DNA from: Mycobacterium florentinum
Lineage (GTDB): Bacteria > Actinomycetota > Actinomycetes > Mycobacteriales > Mycobacteriaceae
DNA length: 64,000 nucleotides
Reading direction: 5' to 3'
Assembly (NCBI RefSeq): GCF_010730355.1
Contig: NZ_AP022576.1
Location: forward strand, 3,100,001-3,164,000
Position 1 is the first letter of the stretch; the number at the start of each line of letters is the position of its first letter. The notes beneath the pieces are model-generated. The model was not told the origin of the DNA. It searched no databases and saw only the letters and a list, made by a program, of their open reading frames with translations. Shown here piece after piece: positions 1 to 8,794 of the stretch. The translations under genes were made by a program, and so were the position numbers.

Positions 1-370
1 GCGAAGCACTCAACACGCCCCGAACGCGCTGGCCGCCGACGCCACCCGGTGGTGCACCGATGTCCGGGTCAAGACGGATGATCGCTGCGTCTTTGAGGTC
101 ACCCAGCATCTCGCTGGCCGTGATGTGCCCGAGCGGGACGTTCTCGTCGTAGGTAAACGGCGCGCCATGGTCGCAATGCCCGCTGGTGAACAGGTAGTAG
201 CCGCCGTCGCCGCCCTGGGCCGCGAAACCCGTTGAGCACTTGGTGATTCCATCGCTGACCAGGATCCCCGGCGCGGGAGGCGGCGCGGCTGCCGCGGTGC
301 CCGCGACCCCCGCGGCGCACATCAGCATGGCACCGGCCAGACCAACTCCTCGACACCAACGTGCGGGCAT
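1..370 (-). CDS. Secreted trypsin-like serine protease, N-terminal part
   Basis: The reading frame starts at the ATG at 370 and runs off the left edge, so only about 123 residues are visible. It begins with a signal peptide (Arg near the start, a hydrophobic run ending in an Ala/Pro-rich stretch). The mature part contains FTSGHCDHG, the GHC box that holds the catalytic His of S1 chymotrypsin-fold proteases, followed by DAAIIRLDP, which fits the catalytic Asp strand. The Ser region (GDSGG) lies outside the window. It would act outside the cytoplasm. The family call is firm; the substrate is unknown. Confidence 0.75.
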   Translation of the reverse strand, partial: MPARWCRGVGLAGAMLMCAAGVAGTAAAAPPPAPGILVSDGITKCSTGFAAQGGDGGYYLFTSGHCDHGAPFTYDENVPLGHITASEMLGDLKDAAIIRLDPDIGAPPGGVGGQRVRGVLSAS

Positions 371-541
371 TGCTCTCCTCTATCAGGACGACGACTCGCG
401 ACGATCACGTTGACAGATCAGATCGCCGTAGCCAAATCGTGACAGAGACTTGATCAATTACAAACGCGCCCTTACGCTTCCGCAGCTCAACAGCCATTTA
501 CCATCTCTATTGCAACTCTGTCAGTTAAAGGAATTGAGGCT

Positions 542-1396
542 ATGCGAGCGGGTATTCGGGGTGCCGTCGCTGTCATCGGAATCGGCGCGAGCGTAGTTGC
601 CGGGACGGCGGTCGTGAATCTGCCGGTGCCCGCCGACGTGAGCCTCGCCTCCGCGAGCCAGTCGTACGCGTTCCCAATCGCCTCGGTGCTGCCCACGAGC
701 ACCCAGGCGGTCGGCGTGGCGCACCCGGTCATCGTGACCTTCCGTGCCCCCGTCACCGACCGGCGCGCCGCCGAGCAGGCGCTGAAGATCACGTCGAAGC
801 CCGCGATGACCGGCAAGTACGAATGGCTCGACAACAAAGTGGTGCAATGGGTTCCTGACCGATACTGGCCGGCGCACAGCACCATTGCGCTGACGGTGGA
901 GGGCCAGCCCTCCGAGATCAAGACGGGCCCGAGGGTCATCGGCATTGCCAGCATCTCCGAGCACACCTTCACCGTGAGCATCGATGGAGTCGAGTCGGGA
1001 CCGCCGTCGTCGCTGCCGTCGCCGCACCACCGCCCGCACTTCGGCCAGGAAGGCGTGCTGCCGGCTTCGTTGGGTCGACCCGAGTATCCGACGCCGATCG
1101 GCTCCTACACCGTTCTGTCCAAAGACCGCTCGGTTCAGATGGATTCGAGCAGCGTCGGCATTCCCGTCAGCGATCCCGACGGTTATCTCGTCACGGTGGA
1201 CTACGCCGTTCGTATCACCAACCATGGTCTTTTCGTGCACTCGGCTCCCTGGGCGGTCAATTCGCTGGGGCTGGAGAATGTCAGCCACGGCTGCATCAGC
1301 CTGAGCCCCGAGGACGCCGAGTGGTACTACAACACCGTCAACGTCGGCGACCCGGTCGTCGTGCGCGAGGCCACCAACGAACTGCCCTCGTCGTAA
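542..1396 (+). CDS. L,D-transpeptidase (YkuD fold), LdtMt1-like
   Basis: A 284-residue exported enzyme predicted to make 3-3 cross-links in peptidoglycan. It has an N-terminal hydrophobic signal segment (about residues 7-28), an immunoglobulin-like domain (about 55-145) and a YkuD domain with His233 (FVHSAPW) and the catalytic motif SHGC (Cys251). The wording closely follows M. tuberculosis LdtMt1 (Rv0116c) as I remember it, for example GVAHPVIVTF and VPDRYWP. One difference is an extra stretch of roughly 15-20 residues rich in Pro, Ser and His at about 151-170, between the Ig domain and the catalytic domain. An AAGGAA-type ribosome binding site precedes the ATG. The neighbours are not those of Rv0116c, so it may be a paralogue. 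Confidence 0.9.
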   Translation: MRAGIRGAVAVIGIGASVVAGTAVVNLPVPADVSLASASQSYAFPIASVLPTSTQAVGVAHPVIVTFRAPVTDRRAAEQALKITSKPAMTGKYEWLDNKVVQWVPDRYWPAHSTIALTVEGQPSEIKTGPRVIGIASISEHTFTVSIDGVESGPPSSLPSPHHRPHFGQEGVLPASLGRPEYPTPIGSYTVLSKDRSVQMDSSSVGIPVSDPDGYLVTVDYAVRITNHGLFVHSAPWAVNSLGLENVSHGCISLSPEDAEWYYNTVNVGDPVVVREATNELPSS

Positions 1397-1540
1397 ACCG
1401 TTGTCGCACAATTTCTAGCGTTGCTTCGCGTCGTCGAGTGTGTACTCACGGCGGGATTTCCGCGGGTTCCCCACCAAGGCGTCACACTCGACAAGAGAGC
1501 ACCCGACACTCGGCAACGGAATACCTGCCCCCGCAATAGA

Positions 1541-1573
1541 AATGACCCGCCGGGCTGAGCCCAGCGGGTCATT
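1541..1573. terminator. Bidirectional hairpin terminator between convergent genes
   Basis: AATGACCCGC (1541-1550) and GCGGGTCATT (1564-1573) form a perfect 10-base inverted repeat, with an inner GGGCT/AGCCC pairing in the loop. It lies between the transpeptidase and the convergent Pro-rich gene. There is no U-tract, as is common for mycobacterial hairpin terminators. Confidence 0.7.
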
Positions 1574-1588
1574 CAATCCGAGCGGAGA

Positions 1589-2134
1589 TCAGCCTCCGTG
1601 CACCGGCGAGGGACCGGGCGAGACCGGCTGACCGGCCACCGGCCCACCGGTGGGCGCCGGACCGGTCGGCGCGTCCTTCACCCCGGACATGTCGATCAAC
1701 GGGGCAACCGGAATGCCATCCGCAACCCCACCCAGCGCAACCAGCGGAGCACCCAGCGGCAGCGGCGCGGCGATCGGCACCGGAGGAGCGCCCAAAGGCA
1801 ACGGCGCACCCAGCGGCACGGGTGGTATCGGCGGTCCGAGCGCAATCAGCGGAGCACCAGCGGGAACCGGAACAATTCCCGGCCCGGGCACCACCATTGG
1901 GACACCGGCCATATCAGTCAGTGGAGCGGCGCACGGTGCTGCCGCTGCTCCGGCGCCCGCGGCCCCGACGGGTCCACCAGCTGCCGGGACCTCACCGGCC
2001 TGCCCATACATGCACGCCCCGCCACCCGTCATATATGGGACGGCTGCAGCGTCCGGGCTCAACGCTATGGCGGCACCGCACAATCCAGCGCTAGCAACAA
2101 CACCGATGTTGAATCGATCGAAGATCGTCATCAA
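1589..2134 (-). CDS. Secreted Pro/Ala/Gly-rich protein, function unknown
   Basis: A 181-residue protein with an N-terminal signal peptide (hydrophobic GVVASAGLCGAAIAL followed by an Ala-rich cleavage region). The rest is a low-complexity Pro/Ala/Gly/Leu sequence with the recurring unit PLGAP(L/P) and two Cys near the start of the mature part. An AAGGAG site 9 bases upstream supports the start at 2134; a second Met follows directly. I do not recognise a domain. Such proteins in mycobacteria are usually cell-wall associated or secreted; nothing here points to a specific role. Confidence 0.7.
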   Translation of the reverse strand: MMTIFDRFNIGVVASAGLCGAAIALSPDAAAVPYMTGGGACMYGQAGEVPAAGGPVGAAGAGAAAAPCAAPLTDMAGVPMVVPGPGIVPVPAGAPLIALGPPIPPVPLGAPLPLGAPPVPIAAPLPLGAPLVALGGVADGIPVAPLIDMSGVKDAPTGPAPTGGPVAGQPVSPGPSPVHGG

Positions 2135-2318
2135 CGTCCAACTCCTTCATTCGCGCAGCAGAACCACATAGCCGTAGCCAGGTCGCACCTCGACGACCGC
2201 CCCCATTGTTGGTGGGTGACGCGCGACACGGCGCGCGCCGCACCGCGCTGTTTCCAAATGGTGACGTCACGACGGCGTCACAAGTCGGTAGCGCGAATAC
2301 TGCGCTACGCCAAGGGGA

Positions 2319-3161
2319 TCAGCGAGGCGACGGTTGACGGCTGTAGAGCCGGATCAGCGCCATGATCCCGGTGAATACGATGGTGAATAGTGCTGTCGAC
2401 GCACATGATTCGTACACGTCGGCGATCGCGATGGTCTTGCCGCCACGCACCGCGACGCCGTCGGTCCCATGGATCAGCTCGACGAAGACCTGGGCGCTGG
2501 TGGAAAGCCAGAACAGGCATGCCGGCAGCCAGTAGCTGCGACCCTGGGTGACCGGGCGACCGGGGAATTTCGTTTCGACCAGAGCGACGAGCTGAAAGAT
2601 CACCCAACCCGTCAGCAGCCAGCCGAGGTAGTTGGTCACCGGAACACCCAGCGCACCGGTCGGTTGGTCGTAGGAGTACCAGCTGTGCGCCGTCGCCCCG
2701 ACGGCGTCGTACGCCAGGTCATAGCCCCCGAGAATGAACGTCGCCACGATCGGGGTCGTAAAGCGTTCGGCGCCACCGAGAGCCGTAGCCGGCACGGCCC
2801 GCATGATCATCCGAGCCAGCGCCCAGGCCAGCCAGCCGAACATAATCCAGCCAAGCAGGACCGCGAGCGGAACCCCCAGGGGTTTCACACCGGGCAGGTG
2901 ATGCGTGTAGGAGCCGAACGGAAAACCGGTGGCGATGCTGAGTGCTTCGAATGCGAAGGAGATGACACCGGCGATCACCACGAAGGCGGCCATGCCTCGT
3001 GCGGAGTAGCCCAGCCACGCGTGGACGACGACGAACAGGATGAGCAGGGCGGCCTGGGCGGATGCGGCTTGGGCGGCCAGCGACGGCCACAGTGCCATCA
3101 CCGCCACCGCGACCACCGTGAGCGCGAGCAGAACCCAACACAATGCGCTGAAAAGTTTCAT
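2319..3161 (-). CDS. Carotenoid biosynthesis membrane protein (CruF/DUF422 type)
   Basis: A 280-residue integral membrane protein with about seven hydrophobic segments. The pattern FEALSIATGFPFGSY followed by PLGVPLAVLLGWIMFGW and GGYDLAYDAV is that of the CruF/DUF422 family, whose characterised members hydrate the psi-ends of carotenoids. No other carotenoid genes are next to it, so the substrate cannot be named. The ATG at 3161 has GGAGG about 10 bases upstream. Family membership is fairly sure from the motifs; the reaction in this organism is inference. Confidence 0.75.
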   Translation of the reverse strand: MKLFSALCWVLLALTVVAVAVMALWPSLAAQAASAQAALLILFVVVHAWLGYSARGMAAFVVIAGVISFAFEALSIATGFPFGSYTHHLPGVKPLGVPLAVLLGWIMFGWLAWALARMIMRAVPATALGGAERFTTPIVATFILGGYDLAYDAVGATAHSWYSYDQPTGALGVPVTNYLGWLLTGWVIFQLVALVETKFPGRPVTQGRSYWLPACLFWLSTSAQVFVELIHGTDGVAVRGGKTIAIADVYESCASTALFTIVFTGIMALIRLYSRQPSPR

Positions 3162-3316
3162 GTGTGCCGCAACCTCCGTTGGCCAGGACGCTGGTCACCT
3201 TATGGGGGACGCGGGCCGACCGCCAGCGGCATGAGCAAATCCTAGGTTGCCGACGCAGCAAATTCCTGCCGTATTGCCAACTTCGCCCTCGGGCGTCACG
3301 TAGTTAGATCTGCACT

Positions 3317-4087
3317 ATGGGCGAACGTGTCACGTTCCTAAGCTCCACGGGCGCGAATCTGGCCGGGGTCATCGAGGTCCCGGAAACTCCGGCGCGCGGT
3401 TGGGGGGTGTTCGCGCACGGCTTCACCCTCGGCAAGGACTGCCCGGCCGCGGCCCGGATCTCCAAGCAGCTGGCGTCCGACGGCATCGGCATGCTGCGCT
3501 TCGACGCGCTGGGGCTCGGTGGATCCGACGGAAACTGGGGTGACGGGTCGTTCACCGTGAAGGTCGACGACGTCGTCCAGGCCTGCGAGTTCATGGCCAA
3601 CCGCGGGACGCCGGCCGACATCCTGGTCGGGCACTCGTGGGGTGGCGCCGCGGTGATCGCGGCGGCGATGCGGGCGCCGGGCGTGCGATCGGTCGTCACG
3701 GTGGCCGCACCGTTTGACCCCAGCCATGTCGAAAAGCATTACGACGCAGTGGTCGACCGCTGCTTGGCCGAGGGCAGCGTCGAGTGGCTGGTCGGTGGGC
3801 GCAAGCTGATCCTCAAGCGCGCCTTCGTCGAGGACGTCCGCGCGGCGCATCTGCACGACAAGATCAAGGGCTTGCGGCTGCCGCTGCTGATCCTGCACTC
3901 GCCGACGGACAACACCGTCGGCATCGACAACGCGAGCGAGATCTTCCGGTTGGCGCGCCACCCGCGCAGCTTCGTCTCGCTGGAGGGCTCCGATCACCTG
4001 CTCACCGCCCGCGGCCAGGCTCATCGGGCCGGCCGGATCATCGGCGCCTGGGCCGACGCCTACCTGGGAGCAGACGCGGAAGGCTAG
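3317..4087 (+). CDS. Alpha/beta hydrolase (serine hydrolase)
   Basis: A 256-residue cytosolic hydrolase. The nucleophile elbow is GHSWGG, the oxyanion region is AHGFTLGKD, an acidic residue follows in LHSPTDNTV, and the likely catalytic His is in LEGSDHLL. This arrangement is typical of the YfhR/OsmC-linked small hydrolases that act on esters or thioesters. It runs into the GMC oxidoreductase gene from the opposite side with a short gap. A TAGTTA sequence 10 bases upstream of the ATG suggests a leaderless or nearly leaderless transcript. The substrate is unknown. Confidence 0.85.
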   Translation: MGERVTFLSSTGANLAGVIEVPETPARGWGVFAHGFTLGKDCPAAARISKQLASDGIGMLRFDALGLGGSDGNWGDGSFTVKVDDVVQACEFMANRGTPADILVGHSWGGAAVIAAAMRAPGVRSVVTVAAPFDPSHVEKHYDAVVDRCLAEGSVEWLVGGRKLILKRAFVEDVRAAHLHDKIKGLRLPLLILHSPTDNTVGIDNASEIFRLARHPRSFVSLEGSDHLLTARGQAHRAGRIIGAWADAYLGADAEG

Positions 4088-4110
4088 CAGGCAGAACGGA
4101 ATTCGGCCCG

Positions 4111-5637
4111 TCAGCCACCGATCATCTCGGCGGCCCGCTCAGCGATCGCGTAGACCGTCGCGGCCGTGTTGGCCGACGGGATCGACGGCATCACGGATCC
4201 GTCGGCGACCCGCAGGCCGCTGATGCCGTGCACCCGCAATTCGCTGTCGACGACCGACATGTCGGTGTCGCCCATCGCGCAGGTCCCCACGGGGTGGAAG
4301 TAGGACATGTAGGCGGCCTTGGCGAAAGCAGCGAGGGCAGCATCGCCCTCGACGGCCGGACCGGGCGCGGCTTCTTCGGCACGCCACGGCTCGTAGGCAC
4401 TGGCGGCGCCGAGCCGGCGGGCCAACCGCAGGGCGGTGATCATGGTGCGCACGTCGCGCTCGTCGCCGAAATAGTTGGGGTCGAGCACCGGCGCGTGATC
4501 GGCGGTCGGTCCGGACAGCCGGACGCTGCCGCGGCTGTAGGGCGTCATCAGCGACGCGCCGATCATGTAGCCGACCACGCTGCCGTCATCCCCGGGCAGG
4601 CCGATACCGGTGGAATCGATCAGTAGGAGTTGGACGTCGGGTCCGTGCTCGGCGTATTCGGTCTGGATCAATCCGAGTGCCTCGCTGTGACTGCTGCGGC
4701 TGGGCGGCATCGGCCGGGTGGAGCGGTACACCACCGGCGACATCACGTGGTCGTGGAAGTTGGAACCCACGCCCGGCAGGTCGAGGCTGACCTCGATGCC
4801 GACGTCCCGAAGGTGTTGCGCTGGGCCAACTCCGGACAGCATCAGCAGCTGCGCCGAGCCGATGGTGCCGGCGGTGAGCACGACCTCGCCGGAGCGCACC
4901 AGAGAAGTCCCGTCGGCCGTGGTGTACTCCACGCCGGTGCAGCGGCCATTCTCGATCGCAAGCCGGTGCACGGTGGCTTCGGCGACGAAGTCGAGATTGG
5001 GTCGGTTGAGGGCGGGGAGTAGATAGGCGTCGGCGGCGCTGAGCCGTTTCCCGTCGACGATGTTCAGAAAGGTCGGGCCGAATCCGACTTCGGATCCCGC
5101 GCTGATGTCGGTCGCCCGGCGGTATCCGCACTCGAGCGCGGCCTCGAGCCCGGCGGCGATGATCGGATGTACCGGATCCAGTGTGCCGATCCGCATCGGG
5201 CCGCTGTCGCCGCGCAGCGCCGGGTCGCCGCCGACCGCGGTCTCGCTGCGTTTGAAGTACGGCAGCAGGTCGTCGTATCCCCAACTCTTGGCGCCGACGT
5301 TCTCCCACGGCGCGTAGCTGTCTCGGTGTCCGCGAACGAACATCATGCCGTTGGTGGCCGACGATCCGCCGACACCCCGGCCCCGGGACAACGGCACCGA
5401 CGATCCGGTCGCCGCCTGCACAGTGGTCGACTCGCCCCAGTCGGCCTCGCCGCCGATCAGGGTGGGCCACAACTGGGGGTTGGCGCTGGCCGGCGGCGGC
5501 GTTGCGCTACCCGCCTCGAGGAGCAAAACGCGGGTGTCGGGCTGTTCCGAGAGTCGGCTGGCGAGCACACAGCCGCCGACCCCGGCGCCGACGACAACGA
5601 AGTCGTAGCTGGTCGATGGGTTCGATGCTGAAGACAT
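4111..5637 (-). CDS. GMC-family FAD-dependent oxidoreductase
   Basis: A 508-residue flavoenzyme of the glucose-methanol-choline family. The N-terminal dinucleotide fold reads VVVGAGVGGCVLASRL with the acidic end LLLEAG; the GMC signature GRGVGGSSATNGMMFVRG follows near residue 85; the C-terminal active-site His/Asn block is FHPVGTCAMG and PSANTAATVYAIAE. It should oxidise an alcohol, probably a choline-like or long-chain substrate. AAAGGAAC lies 5 bases before the ATG. It is transcribed divergently from a TetR gene across a palindrome, so it is the likely target of that repressor. Confidence 0.9.
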   Translation of the reverse strand: MSSASNPSTSYDFVVVGAGVGGCVLASRLSEQPDTRVLLLEAGSATPPPASANPQLWPTLIGGEADWGESTTVQAATGSSVPLSRGRGVGGSSATNGMMFVRGHRDSYAPWENVGAKSWGYDDLLPYFKRSETAVGGDPALRGDSGPMRIGTLDPVHPIIAAGLEAALECGYRRATDISAGSEVGFGPTFLNIVDGKRLSAADAYLLPALNRPNLDFVAEATVHRLAIENGRCTGVEYTTADGTSLVRSGEVVLTAGTIGSAQLLMLSGVGPAQHLRDVGIEVSLDLPGVGSNFHDHVMSPVVYRSTRPMPPSRSSHSEALGLIQTEYAEHGPDVQLLLIDSTGIGLPGDDGSVVGYMIGASLMTPYSRGSVRLSGPTADHAPVLDPNYFGDERDVRTMITALRLARRLGAASAYEPWRAEEAAPGPAVEGDAALAAFAKAAYMSYFHPVGTCAMGDTDMSVVDSELRVHGISGLRVADGSVMPSIPSANTAATVYAIAERAAEMIGG

Positions 5638-5672
5638 TGGGGGTTCCTTTACGCGGTCCTGTTGTTAACAGC

Positions 5673-5693
5673 GATATCGCATCAAACGATATC
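5673..5693. promoter_or_regulatory. Candidate TetR operator
   Basis: GATATCG (5673-5679) and CGATATC (5687-5693) are a perfect inverted repeat with a 7-base spacer in the 102-base gap between the GMC oxidoreductase and the divergent TetR gene. Its place and symmetry fit an autoregulatory TetR site controlling both genes. Confidence 0.65.
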
Positions 5694-5739
5694 ATCGATT
5701 CGTATCACTGCAATCAGGCAATTTGTTATCGTTGAAAAC

Positions 5740-6465
5740 ATGAATGCCCAGAAGCCGAGGACTCCCGGCCCCGAGGCGGCGGGGAAAGTGCTGGAAGCCG
5801 CGGCCGGACTGCTTGCCTGCGGCGGCGTCGACGCGGTCTCGACCAGGGCCGTCGCGGCGGCGGCGGGTGTGCAGCCACCGGTGATCTATCGGCAGTTCGG
5901 CGACAAGCAGGGCCTGCTGGATGCGGTGACCGGGTACGTGCTGCAGAGCTACCTACGGGACAAGCGGGGTGCCGCCCTCACCGACGACCCCGTGCAGGAC
6001 TTCCGCGACTCGTGGGACTTGCACGTAGGCTTCGGCCTCACCCACCCCGATTGCTACATCCTGGCCTACGTCCAGGACCGTCCCGGCAAGATGCCAATGC
6101 TCGCCCGCGAATCGCTGGAGATCCTGCACCGACTGGTCTCGCGCATCGGGGACCGCGGCCTGCTCAAGATGAGCGTCAAGCGCGCTGTCCAGGTCACGCA
6201 TGCCGCCGGACTGGGCTACGTGCTGGCCCAGATTCGGGTGCCACCCGAGGACCGCGACCCGGAGTTGTCTTTCATCACGCGGGAGAACACCATCGCCGCG
6301 ATCGTGACCGACGGCCCGCGGCGGGCGCCCCCGTCCGATCTGCCCGGGCGTGCCGTTGCCCTGCGAGAAGCATTGCGCGCCAACAGCAATGGCCCGCTGA
6401 CCGCGGGTGAGAAGGCGATGATGGCCGAATGGCTCGATCGCCTGGCCGACCAGCCGGCCGGGTAG
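5740..6465 (+). CDS. TetR-family transcriptional regulator
   Basis: A 241-residue regulator. The N-terminal helix-turn-helix reads GGVDAVSTRAVAAAAGVQPPVIYRQFGDKQGLLDAV, the standard TetR recognition region; the C-terminal part is a helical ligand domain. The open frame extends further upstream, but the start at 5740 places the protein just after the palindrome at 5673-5693 and gives the usual short tail before the DNA-binding domain. It probably represses the divergent GMC oxidoreductase in response to that enzyme's substrate. Confidence 0.85.
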   Translation: MNAQKPRTPGPEAAGKVLEAAAGLLACGGVDAVSTRAVAAAAGVQPPVIYRQFGDKQGLLDAVTGYVLQSYLRDKRGAALTDDPVQDFRDSWDLHVGFGLTHPDCYILAYVQDRPGKMPMLARESLEILHRLVSRIGDRGLLKMSVKRAVQVTHAAGLGYVLAQIRVPPEDRDPELSFITRENTIAAIVTDGPRRAPPSDLPGRAVALREALRANSNGPLTAGEKAMMAEWLDRLADQPAG

Positions 6466-6466
6466 C

Positions 6467-7957
6467 TCAGCGAATCGGCCGGAACACCGGCAGAATCCGG
6501 TACTTCGCGGTGAAGCTGGCCTCGCGGTACTCGTCGCCGACCTCTCCGTCATGCGCGACGACCGTCGGCGCGTCGACGGCCGAGAAGCTGAATTCGGGCA
6601 CCCGCAGCTCGTGGTAGAGCGGGCTGCGCTGCAGCCGCCCGAGGGCGAGCGCGGTCAGGATCCTCGTGGTGGCGAACCGGCGACCGGTTTCCAGGATGCG
6701 CACGTCGATCAGGCCGTCGTCCATCCGGATTCGACGGGACGGGGCGAACCCGGTGGGCAGATACAGCGAATTGCCCAGGAAGACCAGCGATGTCAGCAGC
6801 GTCTTGTTGTCGTAGCGGATGCGTACGGGTTGGTCGGTGCGCAGCGTGTGCAGCATCGCGTAGAAGCCGGCCAACGGCTTGCCGATGCGTTTCTCCAACT
6901 TTTCGCGCTGCTGCACGAACGCGGGGTACGCGCCGATGCTGGCGGTGTTGATCACGATCTGACTTTCGTTGAGGCACACCAGATCAACGCGGGCCACGCT
7001 GCCGCGACGGATCGACTCCACCGTCTTGCCCACGGTGTCGCAACCGATGTCCTTGGCGAAGTGGTTGAACGTTCCGGCGGGAAACACCGCCAGCGGCAGG
7101 CCCGCTTCGACCGCCACGGCCGCGGCGGTGGCCACCGTGCCGTCGCCGCCACCCACCGCGAGCACCTCGGCCCGCGACGCGGCGTTGCGCAGCACCCTCT
7201 CGGGGTCGTCGTCGGGACCGAGTTCCACGATCTCGGCCTTCGGCAGCTCGGCACGAACCTCGTCGACGACGCGAGCACCGGTACCGCTGCCCGACGCCGG
7301 ATTGACCACGAACACCACGCCGGAACCGTCCGGCCGTTCCGGCGTCTCGATGCGCAACGGTTCCGATTGCGCCAGAGCGGTTTCGACGACGGGTGGGACC
7401 AGCCGCCCGCCCAGCACGGCGATCCCGGCGCCGATGCCCAGGCCCGCAATAACATCTCCGGGGTAGTGCGCGCCGGTGGCCACCCGCGACAATCCGACCA
7501 GCCCGGCGAGTAGGGCCAGCCCGAAGCCCAGCGGCGGATTCTCCAGACTCACTCCGACGGCGAATGCGGCGGCGCTGGCCGAGTGTCCCGACGGGAGCGA
7601 GTTGGACGTCGGGCGGCGGTGGGCTCTTCTGACCACCGGCACCGAGTCGTAGAGCGGCCGCTGGCGCGGGCGGATTCGTTTGGCGACCTGGTTGGTGAAC
7701 AAGCTTGTGACAGCGAGCGTCACGAGCCCACGGGCCGCGCCGCGCTGCGCGGCGGGCTTCTTGGTCGCGAACAGCAAGCCGGCAATCATGATCCACAGTT
7801 TGGAATGGTCGGCCGCCCGCGTCAGCGGAGGCATGACTGAGTCGAGCAGCGGGGTCGGGGTTTCGGCCACCGCGACGAACAACTCGCGATCCAGCGTGCC
7901 CAAACCCCGGGTGATCTGCTTGATCCCGCGCACGCGTTGCCAGGGCCCCCTGCTCAT
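6467..7957 (-). CDS. PAP2 phosphatase / diacylglycerol kinase-like fusion
   Basis: A 496-residue two-domain protein. The N-terminal PAP2 domain has all three acid phosphatase boxes: KRIRPRQRP (93-101), PSGHS (122-126) and SRVATGAHYPGD (157-168), set among hydrophobic segments. The C-terminal half is a diacylglycerol/sphingosine kinase-like catalytic domain with VVNPASGSG (218-225) and GGGDGT (269-274). One polypeptide can therefore in principle both remove and add phosphate on lipids at the membrane. The fusion is known in actinobacteria. It ends 1 base from the convergent TetR gene. Confidence 0.9.
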   Translation of the reverse strand: MSRGPWQRVRGIKQITRGLGTLDRELFVAVAETPTPLLDSVMPPLTRAADHSKLWIMIAGLLFATKKPAAQRGAARGLVTLAVTSLFTNQVAKRIRPRQRPLYDSVPVVRRAHRRPTSNSLPSGHSASAAAFAVGVSLENPPLGFGLALLAGLVGLSRVATGAHYPGDVIAGLGIGAGIAVLGGRLVPPVVETALAQSEPLRIETPERPDGSGVVFVVNPASGSGTGARVVDEVRAELPKAEIVELGPDDDPERVLRNAASRAEVLAVGGGDGTVATAAAVAVEAGLPLAVFPAGTFNHFAKDIGCDTVGKTVESIRRGSVARVDLVCLNESQIVINTASIGAYPAFVQQREKLEKRIGKPLAGFYAMLHTLRTDQPVRIRYDNKTLLTSLVFLGNSLYLPTGFAPSRRIRMDDGLIDVRILETGRRFATTRILTALALGRLQRSPLYHELRVPEFSFSAVDAPTVVAHDGEVGDEYREASFTAKYRILPVFRPIR

Positions 7958-7999
7958 TCGCTACACCTTAGCCGCGGGACTGATAACAATTGACGCACT

Positions 8000-8782
8000 A
8001 TGACCAGGCGGACGGCGGCGGACTATCACCAGAAGTGGCTGGCCAACGCCGAACGTCTGGGCGTGCCGTCGACGAACATCACCGCGATCGCCAGGCAGCA
8101 CGGCATCACGCACGAGAGCTTTCGGGTACTGGAAGAAATGGCCGAGCTCAACGACCCGGACGGCAAGTCGTTCTTCCTCATTCCGCCGGGCACCGCCGGC
8201 GACGAGGCGCGCGACGCGACGCTGATGACCTACATCCTCAACGCGGGCACCGGCTACGGCGGCCCGGCGAACGACTTTCCAGAAACACCGTACACCGCCG
8301 ACGAGGTGCGGCGGATTGTCGATCGGCAACAGGCGAACAACTGGAGTTACGGCCAGGACGTCGGATTCGTCGACCGCAACGGCGGGCGTCTCGTCACAAC
8401 CCCGAACGGCATGCTGATGGGCTTGGGCGGCAACTGGATCCAACGGCTGTTCAGTCAGCAGGGCGGCACCGCGTGGGGTGACATCTTCATGGTCAATGTC
8501 GCGGTCGACGCCCAAGACCCGGCCGGACCCGCCCGGCGGCTGCGCCAAATCGTCGAGTCCGGGCACGCGTGGTACACCGACCGCAAGGGCCGGCCCGTGG
8601 AAAGCAATCTCGCGCTCGACCGCGTCCTGCACCACGAGGAGCTGCATTCCCAGCAGTGGGCGACCAAAGGCCACTCCCGCATGATCGCTGCCTACGTCTG
8701 GGAAGTGTTCCGCGACAGGATCTTTGGCAAGACCAACAGGCTCGAAGCGCAGGCCGGCCTGGCCGATGGCGGCTACCGGTAA
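8000..8782 (+). CDS. Conserved protein with an HExxH zinc-protease-like motif
   Basis: A 260-residue protein without a signal peptide. I do not recognise the full-length family. Near the C-terminus it has HHEELHSQQW, which contains HEELH, a match to the HExxH zinc-binding motif followed by SQQW; this resembles the HExxHxxQ pattern of DUF4157-like and some toxin-associated putative metallopeptidases. The middle part has the aromatic/Gly-rich stretch LMGLGGNWIQRLFSQQGGTAWGDIF. It starts 42 bases from the divergent PAP2-kinase gene, and the A/T-rich sequence just before the ATG suggests a leaderless transcript. The protease call is inference from a short motif. Confidence 0.7.
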   Translation: MTRRTAADYHQKWLANAERLGVPSTNITAIARQHGITHESFRVLEEMAELNDPDGKSFFLIPPGTAGDEARDATLMTYILNAGTGYGGPANDFPETPYTADEVRRIVDRQQANNWSYGQDVGFVDRNGGRLVTTPNGMLMGLGGNWIQRLFSQQGGTAWGDIFMVNVAVDAQDPAGPARRLRQIVESGHAWYTDRKGRPVESNLALDRVLHHEELHSQQWATKGHSRMIAAYVWEVFRDRIFGKTNRLEAQAGLADGGYR

Positions 8783-8794
8783 ACCTCGCCCGGG

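Noticed and set aside
521-1411. Long open frame antisense to the L,D-transpeptidase gene
   Set aside because: It mirrors a gene with full YkuD motifs and reads as Arg/Gly/His-rich sequence typical of GC-rich shadow frames.
6551-7513. 320-codon open frame antisense to the PAP2-kinase gene
   Set aside because: The opposite strand has complete PAP2 and kinase motifs; this frame shows no domain and biased composition.
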